Shown here piece after piece: positions 1-8,298 of a stretch of 64,000 nt of DNA (positions within the stretch are counted from its first letter, which is position 1; each line of letters begins with the position of its first letter). The position numbers were made by a program, and so were the translations under genes. Source of the stretch: Mesorhizobium sp. WSM3859 (GTDB lineage Bacteria > Pseudomonadota > Alphaproteobacteria > Rhizobiales > Rhizobiaceae); contig NZ_NSGG01000008.1 of assembly GCF_002295065.1 (NCBI RefSeq), positions 186,001-250,000 on the forward strand. Direction: 5' to 3'. The notes beneath the pieces were generated by a model, which saw only the letters and a program-made list of their open reading frames with translations, had not been told where the DNA came from and searched no databases.

Positions 1-708
<708 letters not shown>

Positions 709-1436
709 CGCCGGTCGCCGCCTCAGATCTGGAATTTGCTGGATTGGGCGGGTTCGTCCCGGCCATCCCCTATGTAGGTATTTTTGCCGCCACGTCGAGA
801 GACACCACAATCTCGACGGAAGACGCCAATCTTGGGTATTAACCGCCTTTCGCGCGAGCGGGCAAGCGGAAAGAACAAAGACCGAACACGCTCCTGACAA
901 AGCGTTGTGGAAACATTCGCGTTGGGCGCTGTGAAAACAATCGCTCGAAGCGTCGTGAAGACAGGTGCCGCCGATGCCCGTCTCGTGGATTCACGGAGCC
1001 ACTCGACTTACCCGTACGTAACCTCCCGGCGATCACATTTTTCGGTAACCGGCTATTCAACGGTTGACGCCAGCGGCTCACGGGGGCAGTCTCAAAGGCG
1101 TCAACGAAGCCGGCCGTCTTTCGATGGCCTCGCCGCCCAACTGGCGACCTGCGAGACGCCGCAGGTGATAGCGATTAGCGCTTCGAACGACATTGTCCAA
1201 CGGACCCAGGAGCGGAGCATGACGCCACCGGACAGTCCCTTGAGGCTCCACACGGAGATGGAGCCGCGGCGGGCATAAGTGCCAGGGCAGACTTGAAACG
1301 CCAGCCCGACAAACCGTGACTTGCCGATTCCCTACAATCAGAGACCATAGTCGGATCGTCGGCCGAACGCCGCGTTGCATCCGAAACAGAACGCCGGCAG
1401 TCCACTCCCGGCTAAAGTTGGATTTTCAGATCCATG
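709..1436. other. Long intergenic region between uvrA and a small exported-protein gene
   Basis: About 730 bp without a convincing gene. The open frames here (for example 907-1278 plus and 1078-1380 minus) have Arg/Ser-rich low-complexity translations, no ribosome-binding site and no recognisable motif. The region holds the uvrA SOS box at 873-887. It ends at a strong plus-strand hairpin (1437-1478), so a plus-strand untranslated transcript is possible. Nothing else could be supported. Confidence 0.5.
873..887 (-). promoter_or_regulatory. LexA (SOS) box upstream of uvrA
   Basis: The sequence GAAC-AAAGACC-GAAC (plus strand) is an exact match to the alphaproteobacterial LexA direct repeat GAAC-N7-GAAC (GTTC-N7-GTTC on the other strand). 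It is 165 bp upstream of uvrA. A possible minus-strand promoter, TTGCCC (865-860), 17 bp, TTAATA (842-837), lies just downstream. A second exact copy precedes ssb at 3805-3819, which makes chance unlikely. Confidence 0.85.
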
Positions 1437-1478
1437 AAGCCCCATCCGTCTGCTCAGCAGGGATGGGGCTTATATTTT
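1437..1478 (+). terminator. Rho-independent terminator, plus orientation
   Basis: A perfect 11-bp stem AAGCCCCATCC (1437-1447) / GGATGGGGCTT (1461-1471) encloses a 13-nt loop and is followed by TATATTTT. The U-rich side is on the plus strand, although the only neighbouring protein gene (1520-1801) is on the minus strand. It could end a plus-strand small RNA, or serve as a weak bidirectional terminator for the minus-strand genes. Confidence 0.7.
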
Positions 1479-1519
1479 GGGGGAATGCCTGGCGCTCGGC
1501 AAGGGCGCTGCGCTTTCGA

Positions 1520-1801
1520 TTAGTGGTTCGGGACCCGGGCGGCGCCCGTCGCCATGTCGATCGTAATGCTCCCGCCGATCCTGACATCGGTGTTGCCGAT
1601 CTTGAAAGAGCCGTCGCTGCCGGCGGGCTGCGCGTCATCTGGCTCGGGCTGCGGCGCCGGCTTGGCGATGCGGTAGTCGCTGCTGACGCCCGGCAGTTTT
1701 TGCGACGGGCTGTCATCGGCAAGCGCGGTGCCGGCCATCAGAGCGCCAGCAAGCGCGGCGAGGGCGGCGCGTAAAAATCTGGGCTGAACGGACCTGATCA
1801 T
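1520..1801 (-). CDS. Small exported protein of unknown function (93 aa)
   Basis: The product begins MIRSVQPRFLRAALAALAGA and has a clear Sec signal peptide (basic start, Ala/Leu-rich core, probable cleavage after TALA-DD around residue 27). The mature part is about 65 residues with a Pro-rich stretch near residues 45-55 and the segment IGNTDVRIGGSITIDMATG. No catalytic motif is visible. The internal ATG at 1801 is chosen because the signal peptide starts there; an in-frame ATG at 1852 would add 17 residues. It lies 76 bp downstream of clpP on the same strand and may be the last gene of that group. Periplasmic location is inferred; function is unknown. Confidence 0.65.
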   Translation of the reverse strand: MIRSVQPRFLRAALAALAGALMAGTALADDSPSQKLPGVSSDYRIAKPAPQPEPDDAQPAGSDGSFKIGNTDVRIGGSITIDMATGAARVPNH

Positions 1802-1877
1802 GCGTGGACTATAGGGACGCAACTGGAGCGATGCCAGACGCGGGGCGATCAAATGCTGCGCGTCCGGCTCGAGACCG

Positions 1878-2480
1878 TCAGGCGGCCTTCTTGCGCGTAT
1901 CGTAGACGTGGTCGACGAGGCCCCATTCCTTCGCCTCCGCGGCGCTCATGAAATAGTCGCGGTCGAGCGTGCGCTCCACTTCCTCATAGGTCCGGCCGCA
2001 ATGCCTGGCGTAGAGCTCGGTCATATGCTGCTTGGTGCGCACGATGTCTTCGGCGTGGCGCTGAATGTCGGAGGCCTGGCCCTGGAAGCCGCCGAGCGGC
2101 TGGTGCAGCACGATCCTGGTGTTGGGCAGGGCAATGCGCCGTCCCGGCATGCCGGCCATCAACAGGAACGAGCCCATCGAGGCGGCAAAGCCCATGCAGA
2201 CCGTCGACACCGGACAGGAAATGTATTGCATGGTGTCGTAGATGGCGAAGCCGCTGGTGACCATGCCGCCGGGCGAGTTGATGTAGAGCGAGATCTCCTT
2301 GTCGGGATGGTCGGATTCCAGCGACAGCAGCTGCGCGCAGACCAGCGCCGAAACGTTGTCGTTGATCTCGCCGTTGATAAAGACGATGCGCTCGCGCAGC
2401 AGCCGCGAAAAGATATCGAAGGAACGCTCGCCGCGGCTCGACTGCTCGATGACCATCGGCACCAGATTGGCAATGCTCAT
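1878..2480 (-). CDS. clpP: ATP-dependent Clp protease proteolytic subunit (paralogue)
   Basis: A 200-residue ClpP, the serine peptidase barrel that degrades substrates unfolded by ClpX or ClpA. The catalytic triad is intact: Ser101 in GFAASMGS, His126 in VLHQPLGG and Asp175 in TLDRD, with the usual family spacing (25 and 49 residues). The site reads GFAASMGS where most ClpP have GQAASMGA. A GAGGAC ribosome-binding site precedes the ATG. It is not next to clpX or tig; it follows an AHSA1 gene by 16 bp in a minus-strand run headed by an ArsR regulator. It is therefore probably one of the accessory ClpP paralogues common in rhizobia rather than the housekeeping copy. Confidence 0.95.
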   Translation of the reverse strand: MSIANLVPMVIEQSSRGERSFDIFSRLLRERIVFINGEINDNVSALVCAQLLSLESDHPDKEISLYINSPGGMVTSGFAIYDTMQYISCPVSTVCMGFAASMGSFLLMAGMPGRRIALPNTRIVLHQPLGGFQGQASDIQRHAEDIVRTKQHMTELYARHCGRTYEEVERTLDRDYFMSAAEAKEWGLVDHVYDTRKKAA

Positions 2481-2496
2481 GACGGATGTCCTCTTA

Positions 2497-2973
2497 TCAG
2501 GCCGCGCGCAACATCATTGAAGGCGCATTGGCCGCGGTTGGGGTCTTGCGGGCATGAAGCGAGAGCCCGCAGCCGGCGCCGGCAATGTGCAGAACAGGCT
2601 CCGCCACCGGGACGAAGCCGTCATGGACGATGCGAAGATGCGTGCCTCCGGAAGCTGTGCGGGCCAGCGTGAAGGTGACGATGCTGTCAAAGGCGGGAAG
2701 GCGGTCCGCGTCTTTGTCGGCGGGCCGCTCGCGCCAGGAATAGCGCAGCAGCCTGCCGGGCTCGGCCTCGAGCACCTCGCATTCGATCGGCGCATCCGGT
2801 CCGGCAAAGGCGAAGCGGCCGCCGGCTTCAGCCTTGATGTCGTTCGGCATCACCCAGGCGGCCAGCAGTTCCGGCTCGGTCAGCGCCCGCCAGACTTTTT
2901 CAGGCGGATCGGGAAGATCGCATTCGAAGCTGAGCGGCGCCTCGGCCGCTGCCGGGTTCTCTGCCTTGGTCAT
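2497..2973 (-). CDS. SRPBCC / AHSA1-domain protein
   Basis: A 158-residue protein with the AHSA1 (START-like, Bet v1 fold) pattern: the opening segment with [20 protein letters not shown] near residues 21-40, then GGRFAF, and a C-terminal helix region. Such proteins have a hydrophobic cavity and often occur with ArsR regulators. Its start overlaps the end of the ArsR gene by 4 bases (ATGA), so the two are translationally coupled, and clpP follows after 16 bp. The ligand is unknown. The last 25 residues (Ala/Thr/Pro-rich) are variable. Confidence 0.85.
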   Translation of the reverse strand: MTKAENPAAAEAPLSFECDLPDPPEKVWRALTEPELLAAWVMPNDIKAEAGGRFAFAGPDAPIECEVLEAEPGRLLRYSWRERPADKDADRLPAFDSIVTFTLARTASGGTHLRIVHDGFVPVAEPVLHIAGAGCGLSLHARKTPTAANAPSMMLRAA

Positions 2974-3284
2974 TGGTCCATTCCCTTCAGAACCGTCTTC
3001 AACTTTTCGATGCGTTCCGGCCAGAAGGCGCGGTAACGTTCGATCCAGCCGAGCAGCGGGTCGAGCCCCTGCGGATCGGCGCGGTAATAGGCGTTGCGGC
3101 CAGCGCGCCGCTCGACCACCAGACCGGCGCCACGCAGCACGGCAAGGTGCTGCGAGACCGCCGGCTGCGACACGCTCATGCCGGCGCGCAGCTCGGTCAC
3201 GTTCATCTCGCTGACGGTCAGGCGCTCGTAAACGGCACGTCGCGTCGGGTCTGCCAGGGCGCGGAAAATCTCTGCTTCGATCAT
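2970..3284 (-). CDS. ArsR-family winged-helix transcriptional regulator
   Basis: A 104-residue ArsR/SmtB-type repressor. The winged helix is clear: FRALADPTRRAVYERL near the start, then SVSQPAVSQHLAVLRGAGLV as the recognition region and RAGRNAYYRADP as the wing. No Cys metal-binding motif is present, so it is the metal-free subgroup typically paired with AHSA1 proteins. ATG at 3284 is preferred over the TTG two codons upstream. The stop overlaps the AHSA1 start. An inverted repeat just upstream (3290-3307) is a likely autoregulatory operator. Confidence 0.9.
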   Translation of the reverse strand: MIEAEIFRALADPTRRAVYERLTVSEMNVTELRAGMSVSQPAVSQHLAVLRGAGLVVERRAGRNAYYRADPQGLDPLLGWIERYRAFWPERIEKLKTVLKGMDQ

Positions 3285-3289
3285 GATCA

Positions 3290-3307
3290 AAGCATAAGTC
3301 GATGCTT
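3290..3307. promoter_or_regulatory. Inverted repeat upstream of the ArsR gene (candidate operator)
   Basis: AAGCAT-N6-ATGCTT is a perfect 6-bp inverted repeat immediately upstream of the ArsR start. ArsR repressors commonly bind such short AT-rich palindromes in their own promoter. The assignment is positional inference. Confidence 0.5.
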
Positions 3308-3343
3308 ATTGGTTTGGCAAGCCTGTTTCTTGGCAGGCTCGTG

Positions 3344-3724
3344 TTAGGAGACCCAGCGCCTCACCGGCTCCGCCGCGCCGTCGAAACTCGCCTCGAAGAT
3401 CGGTGAGGCGAGCACGGCGTGGACATGAAGCAAAGCGGTGCCGAGATTGCGGAAGCCGTGCTTGCGATGTGCCGGGATGATTATAGACTGACCGGCGGTC
3501 AGCACAGCTCGGTTATTCTCGATCCACATTTCGGCCTCGCCGGCAACGACCGTCAGCACTTCCTCCACCGTATGCGAATGTGTCGGGGCGCCGGTTGCCG
3601 GATCGACCCATTGCTCGAAAATGCAGAGGTCGGTCGCGCCGTTTGTGGCGGCAACCTGCATGCGGGTTTCAACTCCGGCCCGCCACAATTCGCGGGGCTG
3701 GTCTTGGTGCAAAATGATGCGCAT
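3344..3724 (-). CDS. Cupin-domain protein
   Basis: A 126-residue single-domain cupin. The metal-binding cupin motif 1 is visible as THSHTVEEVLTVVAGE (about residues 48-63), and motif 2 contains PAHRKHGFRN (about 84-93), giving the usual His/Glu/His ligand set. The start at 3724 has a good AAGGGGAC ribosome-binding site; longer in-frame extension upstream runs into the ssb promoter and is rejected. It is divergent from ssb. The substrate cannot be read from the sequence; small cupins of this type are often sugar or small-molecule binding proteins. Confidence 0.85.
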   Translation of the reverse strand: MRIILHQDQPRELWRAGVETRMQVAATNGATDLCIFEQWVDPATGAPTHSHTVEEVLTVVAGEAEMWIENNRAVLTAGQSIIIPAHRKHGFRNLGTALLHVHAVLASPIFEASFDGAAEPVRRWVS

Positions 3725-3779
3725 GTGGATGTCCCCTTTTGCCTTTGCCGCCCAAGACACTACCTTTTGCTGACATTCC

Positions 3780-3819
3780 TTGACAGGTGCAGTTGTCAGG
3801 AATAGAACGAAAAGAGAAC
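3780..3819 (+). promoter_or_regulatory. ssb promoter with overlapping LexA (SOS) box
   Basis: TTGACA (3780-3785), a 17-bp spacer and TAGAAC (3803-3808) form a sigma-70 promoter. The -10 overlaps an exact GAAC-N7-GAAC LexA box at 3805-3819, an arrangement that would let LexA block RNA polymerase. The ssb start is about 100 bp downstream. An imperfect inverted repeat (ATTCC-TGACA / TGTCA-GGAAT) also surrounds the spacer. Confidence 0.8.
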
Positions 3820-3920
3820 AAAAACCTTGTGGGAAAAGCCAGCCTTTGCAGGCATGGGTGGCCCGCAAGCTGTAAGGTGAGCGACTTAAAATTTGTTTCG
3901 GATGAGCGCGGAGAAGTAAG

Positions 3921-4445
3921 ATGGCGGGTAGCGTCAACAAGGTCATTCTGGTCGGCAATCTCGGGGCGGACCCTGAAATCCGCCGCCTGAATTCCGGCGA
4001 TCCGGTCGTCAACATCCGCGTCGCCACCTCGGAAAGCTGGCGCGACAAGAACTCGGGCGAGCGCAAGGAAAAGACCGAGTGGCACAATGTCGTGATCTTC
4101 AACGACCAGCTCGCCAAGGTGGCCGAGCAGTATTTGAAGAAGGGCATGAAGGTCTATGTCGAGGGCCAGTTGCAGACCCGCAAATGGCAGGACCAGACCG
4201 GTAATGATCGCTACACGACCGAGATCGTGCTGCAGAAATTCCGCGGTGAATTGCAGATGCTCGACGCGCGCGGCGAGGGCGGCGGCGGCCAGGTCGGCAA
4301 TTATTCCGGCGGCGGCAGCAGCCGCGGTTCCGATTTCGGCCAGTCCGGCCCGAACGAAGGTTTCAGCCGCGGTGGCGGTGGCGGTTCCAAGGGCGGCGGT
4401 GGCGGCGGTTCGTCGCGCGAGCTGGACGACGAGATCCCGTTCTAA
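3921..4445 (+). CDS. ssb: Single-stranded DNA-binding protein
   Basis: A 174-residue SSB, which coats ssDNA in replication, recombination and repair. The OB fold covers roughly residues 1-110 ([48 protein letters not shown]). A Gly/Ser-rich linker covers about 115-165, and the conserved acidic tail ends DDEIPF, which recruits partner proteins. The upstream promoter carries a LexA box, so expression should rise on DNA damage. In many rhizobia ssb and uvrA are direct divergent neighbours; here about 3 kb of minus-strand genes lie between them. Confidence 0.98.
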   Translation: MAGSVNKVILVGNLGADPEIRRLNSGDPVVNIRVATSESWRDKNSGERKEKTEWHNVVIFNDQLAKVAEQYLKKGMKVYVEGQLQTRKWQDQTGNDRYTTEIVLQKFRGELQMLDARGEGGGGQVGNYSGGGSSRGSDFGQSGPNEGFSRGGGGGSKGGGGGGSSRELDDEIPF

Positions 4446-4458
4446 GTTTTGTTTTGCG

Positions 4459-4502
4459 CAATTCCGGACGGAAAACCGCTACGCACTTTTCCTGGAATTG
4501 CT
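4459..4502. repeat. RIME-like palindromic intergenic repeat, copy A
   Basis: GCAATTCC (4459-4466) and GGAATTGC (4495-4502) form the outer stem, and GGAAAA (4471-4476) / TTTTCC (4488-4493) an inner stem. A nearly identical copy is at 35912-35954 and a degraded one at 18484-18519. It follows the ssb stop by 13 bp and may also stabilise or terminate the ssb transcript. Confidence 0.8.
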
Positions 4503-4539
4503 CTAAGCGTCTCGACATGGTCGTTTAGGGGAAGGCGCG

Positions 4540-4938
4540 ATGTCGCTCGGACCGCTTCTGTCGGCGCCGCCTCCCATTCCATGGCATGCCTTCGCGGCCT
4601 TCTCCGCTTTAGCCATCGGCGGCGCCCAGCTGGCGCTGCCGAAAGGCACCGTGCGTCACCGCATGCTGGGCTATGCCTGGGTGGCGCTGATGCTGGTAAT
4701 CGCCATTTCGAGCTTCTGGGTCCAGCAGATCCGGATCATCGGTCCGTTCAGCCCGATCCATCTGTTGTCGATCCTGGTGCTGGTCACCGTGCCGCTGGCG
4801 GTCTGGCATGCGCGCAACCACCGTGTGGCGAAGCATCGCAAGGTGATGATCTCGCTCTATGTCTTCGCATTGATCGGCGCGGGCGTCTTCACGCTGCTGC
4901 CCGGCCGGATCATGCACGCCGTGGTGTTCGGCCAGTAA
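4540..4938 (+). CDS. DUF2306-type small membrane protein
   Basis: A 132-residue protein with four predicted membrane helices (about residues 14-32, 44-60, 72-89 and 103-122). Between helices it has [16 protein letters not shown] and a His/Arg/Lys-rich loop [12 protein letters not shown], both typical of the DUF2306 group of inner-membrane proteins. The molecular function of that family is not established. It is 19 bp upstream of the OsmC gene on the same strand, so the pair may be co-transcribed. Confidence 0.75.
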   Translation: MSLGPLLSAPPPIPWHAFAAFSALAIGGAQLALPKGTVRHRMLGYAWVALMLVIAISSFWVQQIRIIGPFSPIHLLSILVLVTVPLAVWHARNHRVAKHRKVMISLYVFALIGAGVFTLLPGRIMHAVVFGQ

Positions 4939-4957
4939 CCTTGTAAGGAAGATCAAC

Positions 4958-5444
<487 letters not shown>

Positions 5445-5454
5445 AGGGTGACGC

Positions 5455-6084
5455 TCAAGCGGCCATCAACGCCCTGATGCCGTCGGCCACGAACTGTACC
5501 GCCAAGGCCGCCAGGATGACGCCGAGCAGGCGCGTCAGGATCGAGCGGCCGGTCTGGCCGAGGATGCGGTCGATGCGCTCCGACAGCACGAACACCAGAT
5601 AGGTGATGACGAGGCAGAGGAAGATGATGCCGACCAGGGCTGCCTGAGCGGCAAAGCCTTCAAAATGTCCCGATAAGAGCACCGTCGCCGAGATCGCGCC
5701 GGGGCCGGCGATCAGCGGGATCGCCAGCGGGAAGGCGGCGATGTTGTGGATCATGTCCTTGGTGATGGCGACGTCGCCAATCTTCTCCTTGCGGTCCTGG
5801 CGGCGCTCGAACACCATTTCGAAGGCGATAAAGAACAAGAGAAAGCCGCCGGCGACGCGGAAGGCCGGCAACGTGATGCCGAACACCGACAGGATCGAGG
5901 CGCCGGCAATCGCAAACAGCGCCATCACCAGGAAGGCGATCACCGAGGCGCGGACAGAGACCTGCTGGCGCTCCTCGCGGTTCATGCCGCGGGTGACGGC
6001 GAGGAAGAGGGGCGCCAGTCCCGGGGGGTCGATGGTCACCAGGATGGTGACGAAGGCGTTGAACAGGCTGTCGAAACTCGGCAT
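5455..6084 (-). CDS. MarC-family integral membrane protein
   Basis: A 209-residue polytopic protein with six predicted helices and MarC-family signatures: [18 protein letters not shown] near residues 17-34, then [18 protein letters not shown], and [19 protein letters not shown]. MarC proteins are inner-membrane proteins of uncertain substrate; the old link to multiple antibiotic resistance was withdrawn. The ATG at 6084 follows a strong GGGGAGGGGA ribosome-binding site; in-frame sequence further upstream reads into repeat DNA and is not coding. Confidence 0.92.
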
Positions 6085-6203
6085 CGCTGGTCCCCTCCCC
6101 GCCGGGCGAAGCCCAGCCTCCGCAATTGGTAGAGCAAAGCCCGGGCGGTGGGAACAGGCGGGAGGGGAAATGGCGGGCGAAGTTGTGAAAGCAGGCGGGA
6201 CAG

Positions 6204-6361
6204 CGCCCCTCTCTGTCCTGCCGGACATCTCCCCCACAAGGGGGGAGATCAGATGTCGCATCGGCCTTCGCCAATCACCAGCGAGCAGGAAGGGCGCCAT
6301 CGCCGAAACTGCCAATCTCCCCCCAAGTGAGGGAGATGCCCGGCAGGGCAGAGGTGGGCGC
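6204..6361. repeat. Large imperfect palindromic repeat (about 158 bp)
   Basis: The left arm (6204-6249, ending in a CTCCCCC-acaa-GGGGGGAG hairpin) is an imperfect inverted copy of the right arm (6315-6361, containing CTCCCCCC-aagtg-AGGGAG). The arms share CTGCCGG / CCGGCAG and GCGCC / GGGCGC ends. It fills the gap between the MarC and DUF1579 genes. This architecture resembles families of palindromic intergenic repeats in Mesorhizobium; no second copy occurs in this window. Confidence 0.75.
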
Positions 6362-6411
6362 GAAGGATCGCTACGGCTCTTGTTTTGTGCCGCTGCGATC
6401 TTCGGTGGTCG

Positions 6412-6942
6412 TCAGCTCTTACCCACCCGCCGCGCTAAAAACTCCACCTCCATGCGCCAGGTCGCGCCGCCGTCGTGCGAGCGCTCGCCGAGCCAGCGGA
6501 ACGAGTTTTCGGTGATGCGCGAGAAGCTCCAGCGCACCGACGCGCCGGTGCCATCGGAGCCGACCTGGACGATCGTGTCGCCCTCGGCGCGGCCGAGCTG
6601 CCTGCTGTAATACTGGTTGCGCGGGTCGCTCCAGAAGATGTGCCAGGCGTCGGCGCCGGGATCGTAGACGCGCAATGTCGTGCCGTAGAAGGTCCATGGC
6701 CCGAGCGACGGGGAGGGACCCGCGTCGCGGGCGGGCAGGATCCAGACGTCCTGCACGGCCCGGCCTTCCAGAACCCAGCCGAAATGCACCTCGCCGCGAC
6801 CGGTGAGCCTGGTGCCATCCTCGAGAATGCGGGTGGCGTCGAATGTCCAGGCGCCGACGAAGCGGCCGTAGAGCTTCAGCTTTTCGGCGTGGTCAGGATT
6901 GGGGCCGTCGCTGTGCAGGGATTCGGCGAAGGGATCGGTCAT
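6412..6942 (-). CDS. DUF1579-like lipocalin-fold protein
   Basis: A 176-residue soluble protein with the pattern of DUF1579: [38 protein letters not shown], then [19 protein letters not shown] and [16 protein letters not shown]. This fold is a small beta-barrel and the family has no established reaction. It is divergently transcribed from an AraC-type regulator 85 bp away, so that regulator may control it. The ATG at 6942 gives the usual family length. Confidence 0.7.
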   Translation of the reverse strand: MTDPFAESLHSDGPNPDHAEKLKLYGRFVGAWTFDATRILEDGTRLTGRGEVHFGWVLEGRAVQDVWILPARDAGPSPSLGPWTFYGTTLRVYDPGADAWHIFWSDPRNQYYSRQLGRAEGDTIVQVGSDGTGASVRWSFSRITENSFRWLGERSHDGGATWRMEVEFLARRVGKS

Positions 6943-7027
6943 TGTCGCTGCCTCGTTTGTCAGGAGAGGGTAAGCAATAGCGGCGGGACAGGGTTCGTCG
7001 CTTGGGAAAAATTGCTATCTTCCGGCC

Positions 7028-7855
7028 ATGGCGACCGCGCAGAAAACTCTGGCTTCCGGGTATGGCTGGTCGGTGTCCGACGTGGTCTGCACGGCGGCCG
7101 CGGGCGACAAGCCGTTTGAGGAGGAGCACGGCAACTTTTGCATTGCCGCCGTGAGCAGAGGCACGTTCCGCTATCGCACGCGCCAGGGCACGGCAATGCT
7201 GGCCCCAGGCGCCATCCTGCTTGGAAATCCCGGCGCCTGCTATGAATGCGGGCATGAGCATGGCGCCGGCGATCGCTGCCTTTCCTTCCATTTTTCGCCA
7301 GCCTATCTGGAGCGCGTCGTGGCCGAACTGCCGCGCGCGAAGCGGCTGGGCTTCGCCGATCCGCGCCTGCCGCCCTTACCGTCGCTGACGCCGGTGCTGG
7401 CCGAGGCGGAGGCCGCGCGGGAAAGGGGCGATAACGAGGCGTTCGAGGAACTCGGCCTGCGCATCGCCGGCGCGGTGGTCGCGGCTGCCTCCGGTCCTCC
7501 CAGAATGGCGCGGACACCCAGCCGCCGCGACCAGAAACGGGTTGCCGAGGCGGTGCGGCTGATCGAGCTCAATGCCGAATGGCCGCTTTCGCTGGCCGAA
7601 CTCGCCGTTCAAACGGCGACCAGCCCGTATCATTTCCTGCGCATTTTCCGGCACGTGGCCGGCATGACGCCCTATCAGTTTCTGCTGAGGACCAGACTGC
7701 ACCGCGCCGCGGTGCGGCTGCTGACATCGGACACGGCGGTATCGACGATCGCCTTCGATGCAGGCTTCAACGACCTGTCGACTTTCAACCGCCGATTCCG
7801 GCGCCAGATGGGGGAGGCGCCGGGCGCCTATCGCAGCCGTCGCGCGGGCCGATGA
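7028..7855 (+). CDS. AraC-family transcriptional regulator
   Basis: A 275-residue regulator. The N-terminal part (about 1-150) is a cupin-like sensor region with GDKPFEEEHGNFC and LAPGAILLGNPGACYECGHEH. The C-terminal AraC/XylS double helix-turn-helix (about 168-270) includes LAELAVQTATSPYHFLRIFR and the second helix pair around IAFDAGFNDLSTFNRRFRRQ. It is divergent from the DUF1579 gene, a probable target. The inducer is not known; Cys and His residues near 70-77 could contribute to sensing. Confidence 0.9.
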   Translation: MATAQKTLASGYGWSVSDVVCTAAAGDKPFEEEHGNFCIAAVSRGTFRYRTRQGTAMLAPGAILLGNPGACYECGHEHGAGDRCLSFHFSPAYLERVVAELPRAKRLGFADPRLPPLPSLTPVLAEAEAARERGDNEAFEELGLRIAGAVVAAASGPPRMARTPSRRDQKRVAEAVRLIELNAEWPLSLAELAVQTATSPYHFLRIFRHVAGMTPYQFLLRTRLHRAAVRLLTSDTAVSTIAFDAGFNDLSTFNRRFRRQMGEAPGAYRSRRAGR

Positions 7856-8298
7856 GGTCCTGCCTTCATCGGCCGGATTGCCCTCAGTCCGACGCCGGGG
7901 GCGACCGAGCCGGCGACGAAGGTGAAAAAGCCGATCTCCGGCGCGAAACCGCCGAGCCGCGCCGTCGCCGTCTGCTCGGGGATGGCGATCGCCAGCGTTA
8001 TGCCGGCCGCTGGGTCGCCGTTGAGGTCTTTCGTCGTCCAGCCGCTCAAGGCGCGCAGGGGCAACCAGGAGTTCGCCGCGACTGCCGTGCCCATCTCAGG
8101 GTGACGATCCATTGCCGGCCTATACCCCTTCAACCGCGACTTCGGGGCGAAATGCACTGTGGCCATATCGTCGCAATCAGCGGTATCCATTTGAAATTAC
8201 CATCAAAATTGTCTCTGGAAAAGTCCGCCCGACATTGGAGTTTCGGCAAGGCTTCCTATATAAGCAGGCAGTGATTCCCGACTGGATTGTGACCTGAT
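7856..8298. other. Intergenic region upstream of gyrA
   Basis: A 443-bp gap. A minus-strand frame (7828-8190) overlaps the AraC 3' end and shows no family motif, so it is not called. The last part carries a plausible gyrA promoter: TTGGAG (8235-8240), a 16-bp spacer and TATATA (8257-8262), about 37 bp upstream of the gyrA start. Nothing else was recognised. Confidence 0.45.

Noticed and set aside
907..1278. 123-codon plus-strand frame upstream of the 1437 terminator
   Set aside because: Ser/Arg-rich low-complexity translation, non-ATG start and no motif.
1908..2672. 254-codon plus-strand frame opposite clpP and the AHSA1 gene
   Set aside because: Antisense shadow of the two minus-strand genes.
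7828..8190. 120-codon minus-strand frame between the AraC gene and gyrA
   Set aside because: Overlaps the AraC 3' end, has no ribosome-binding site and no family motif; kept only as a note.
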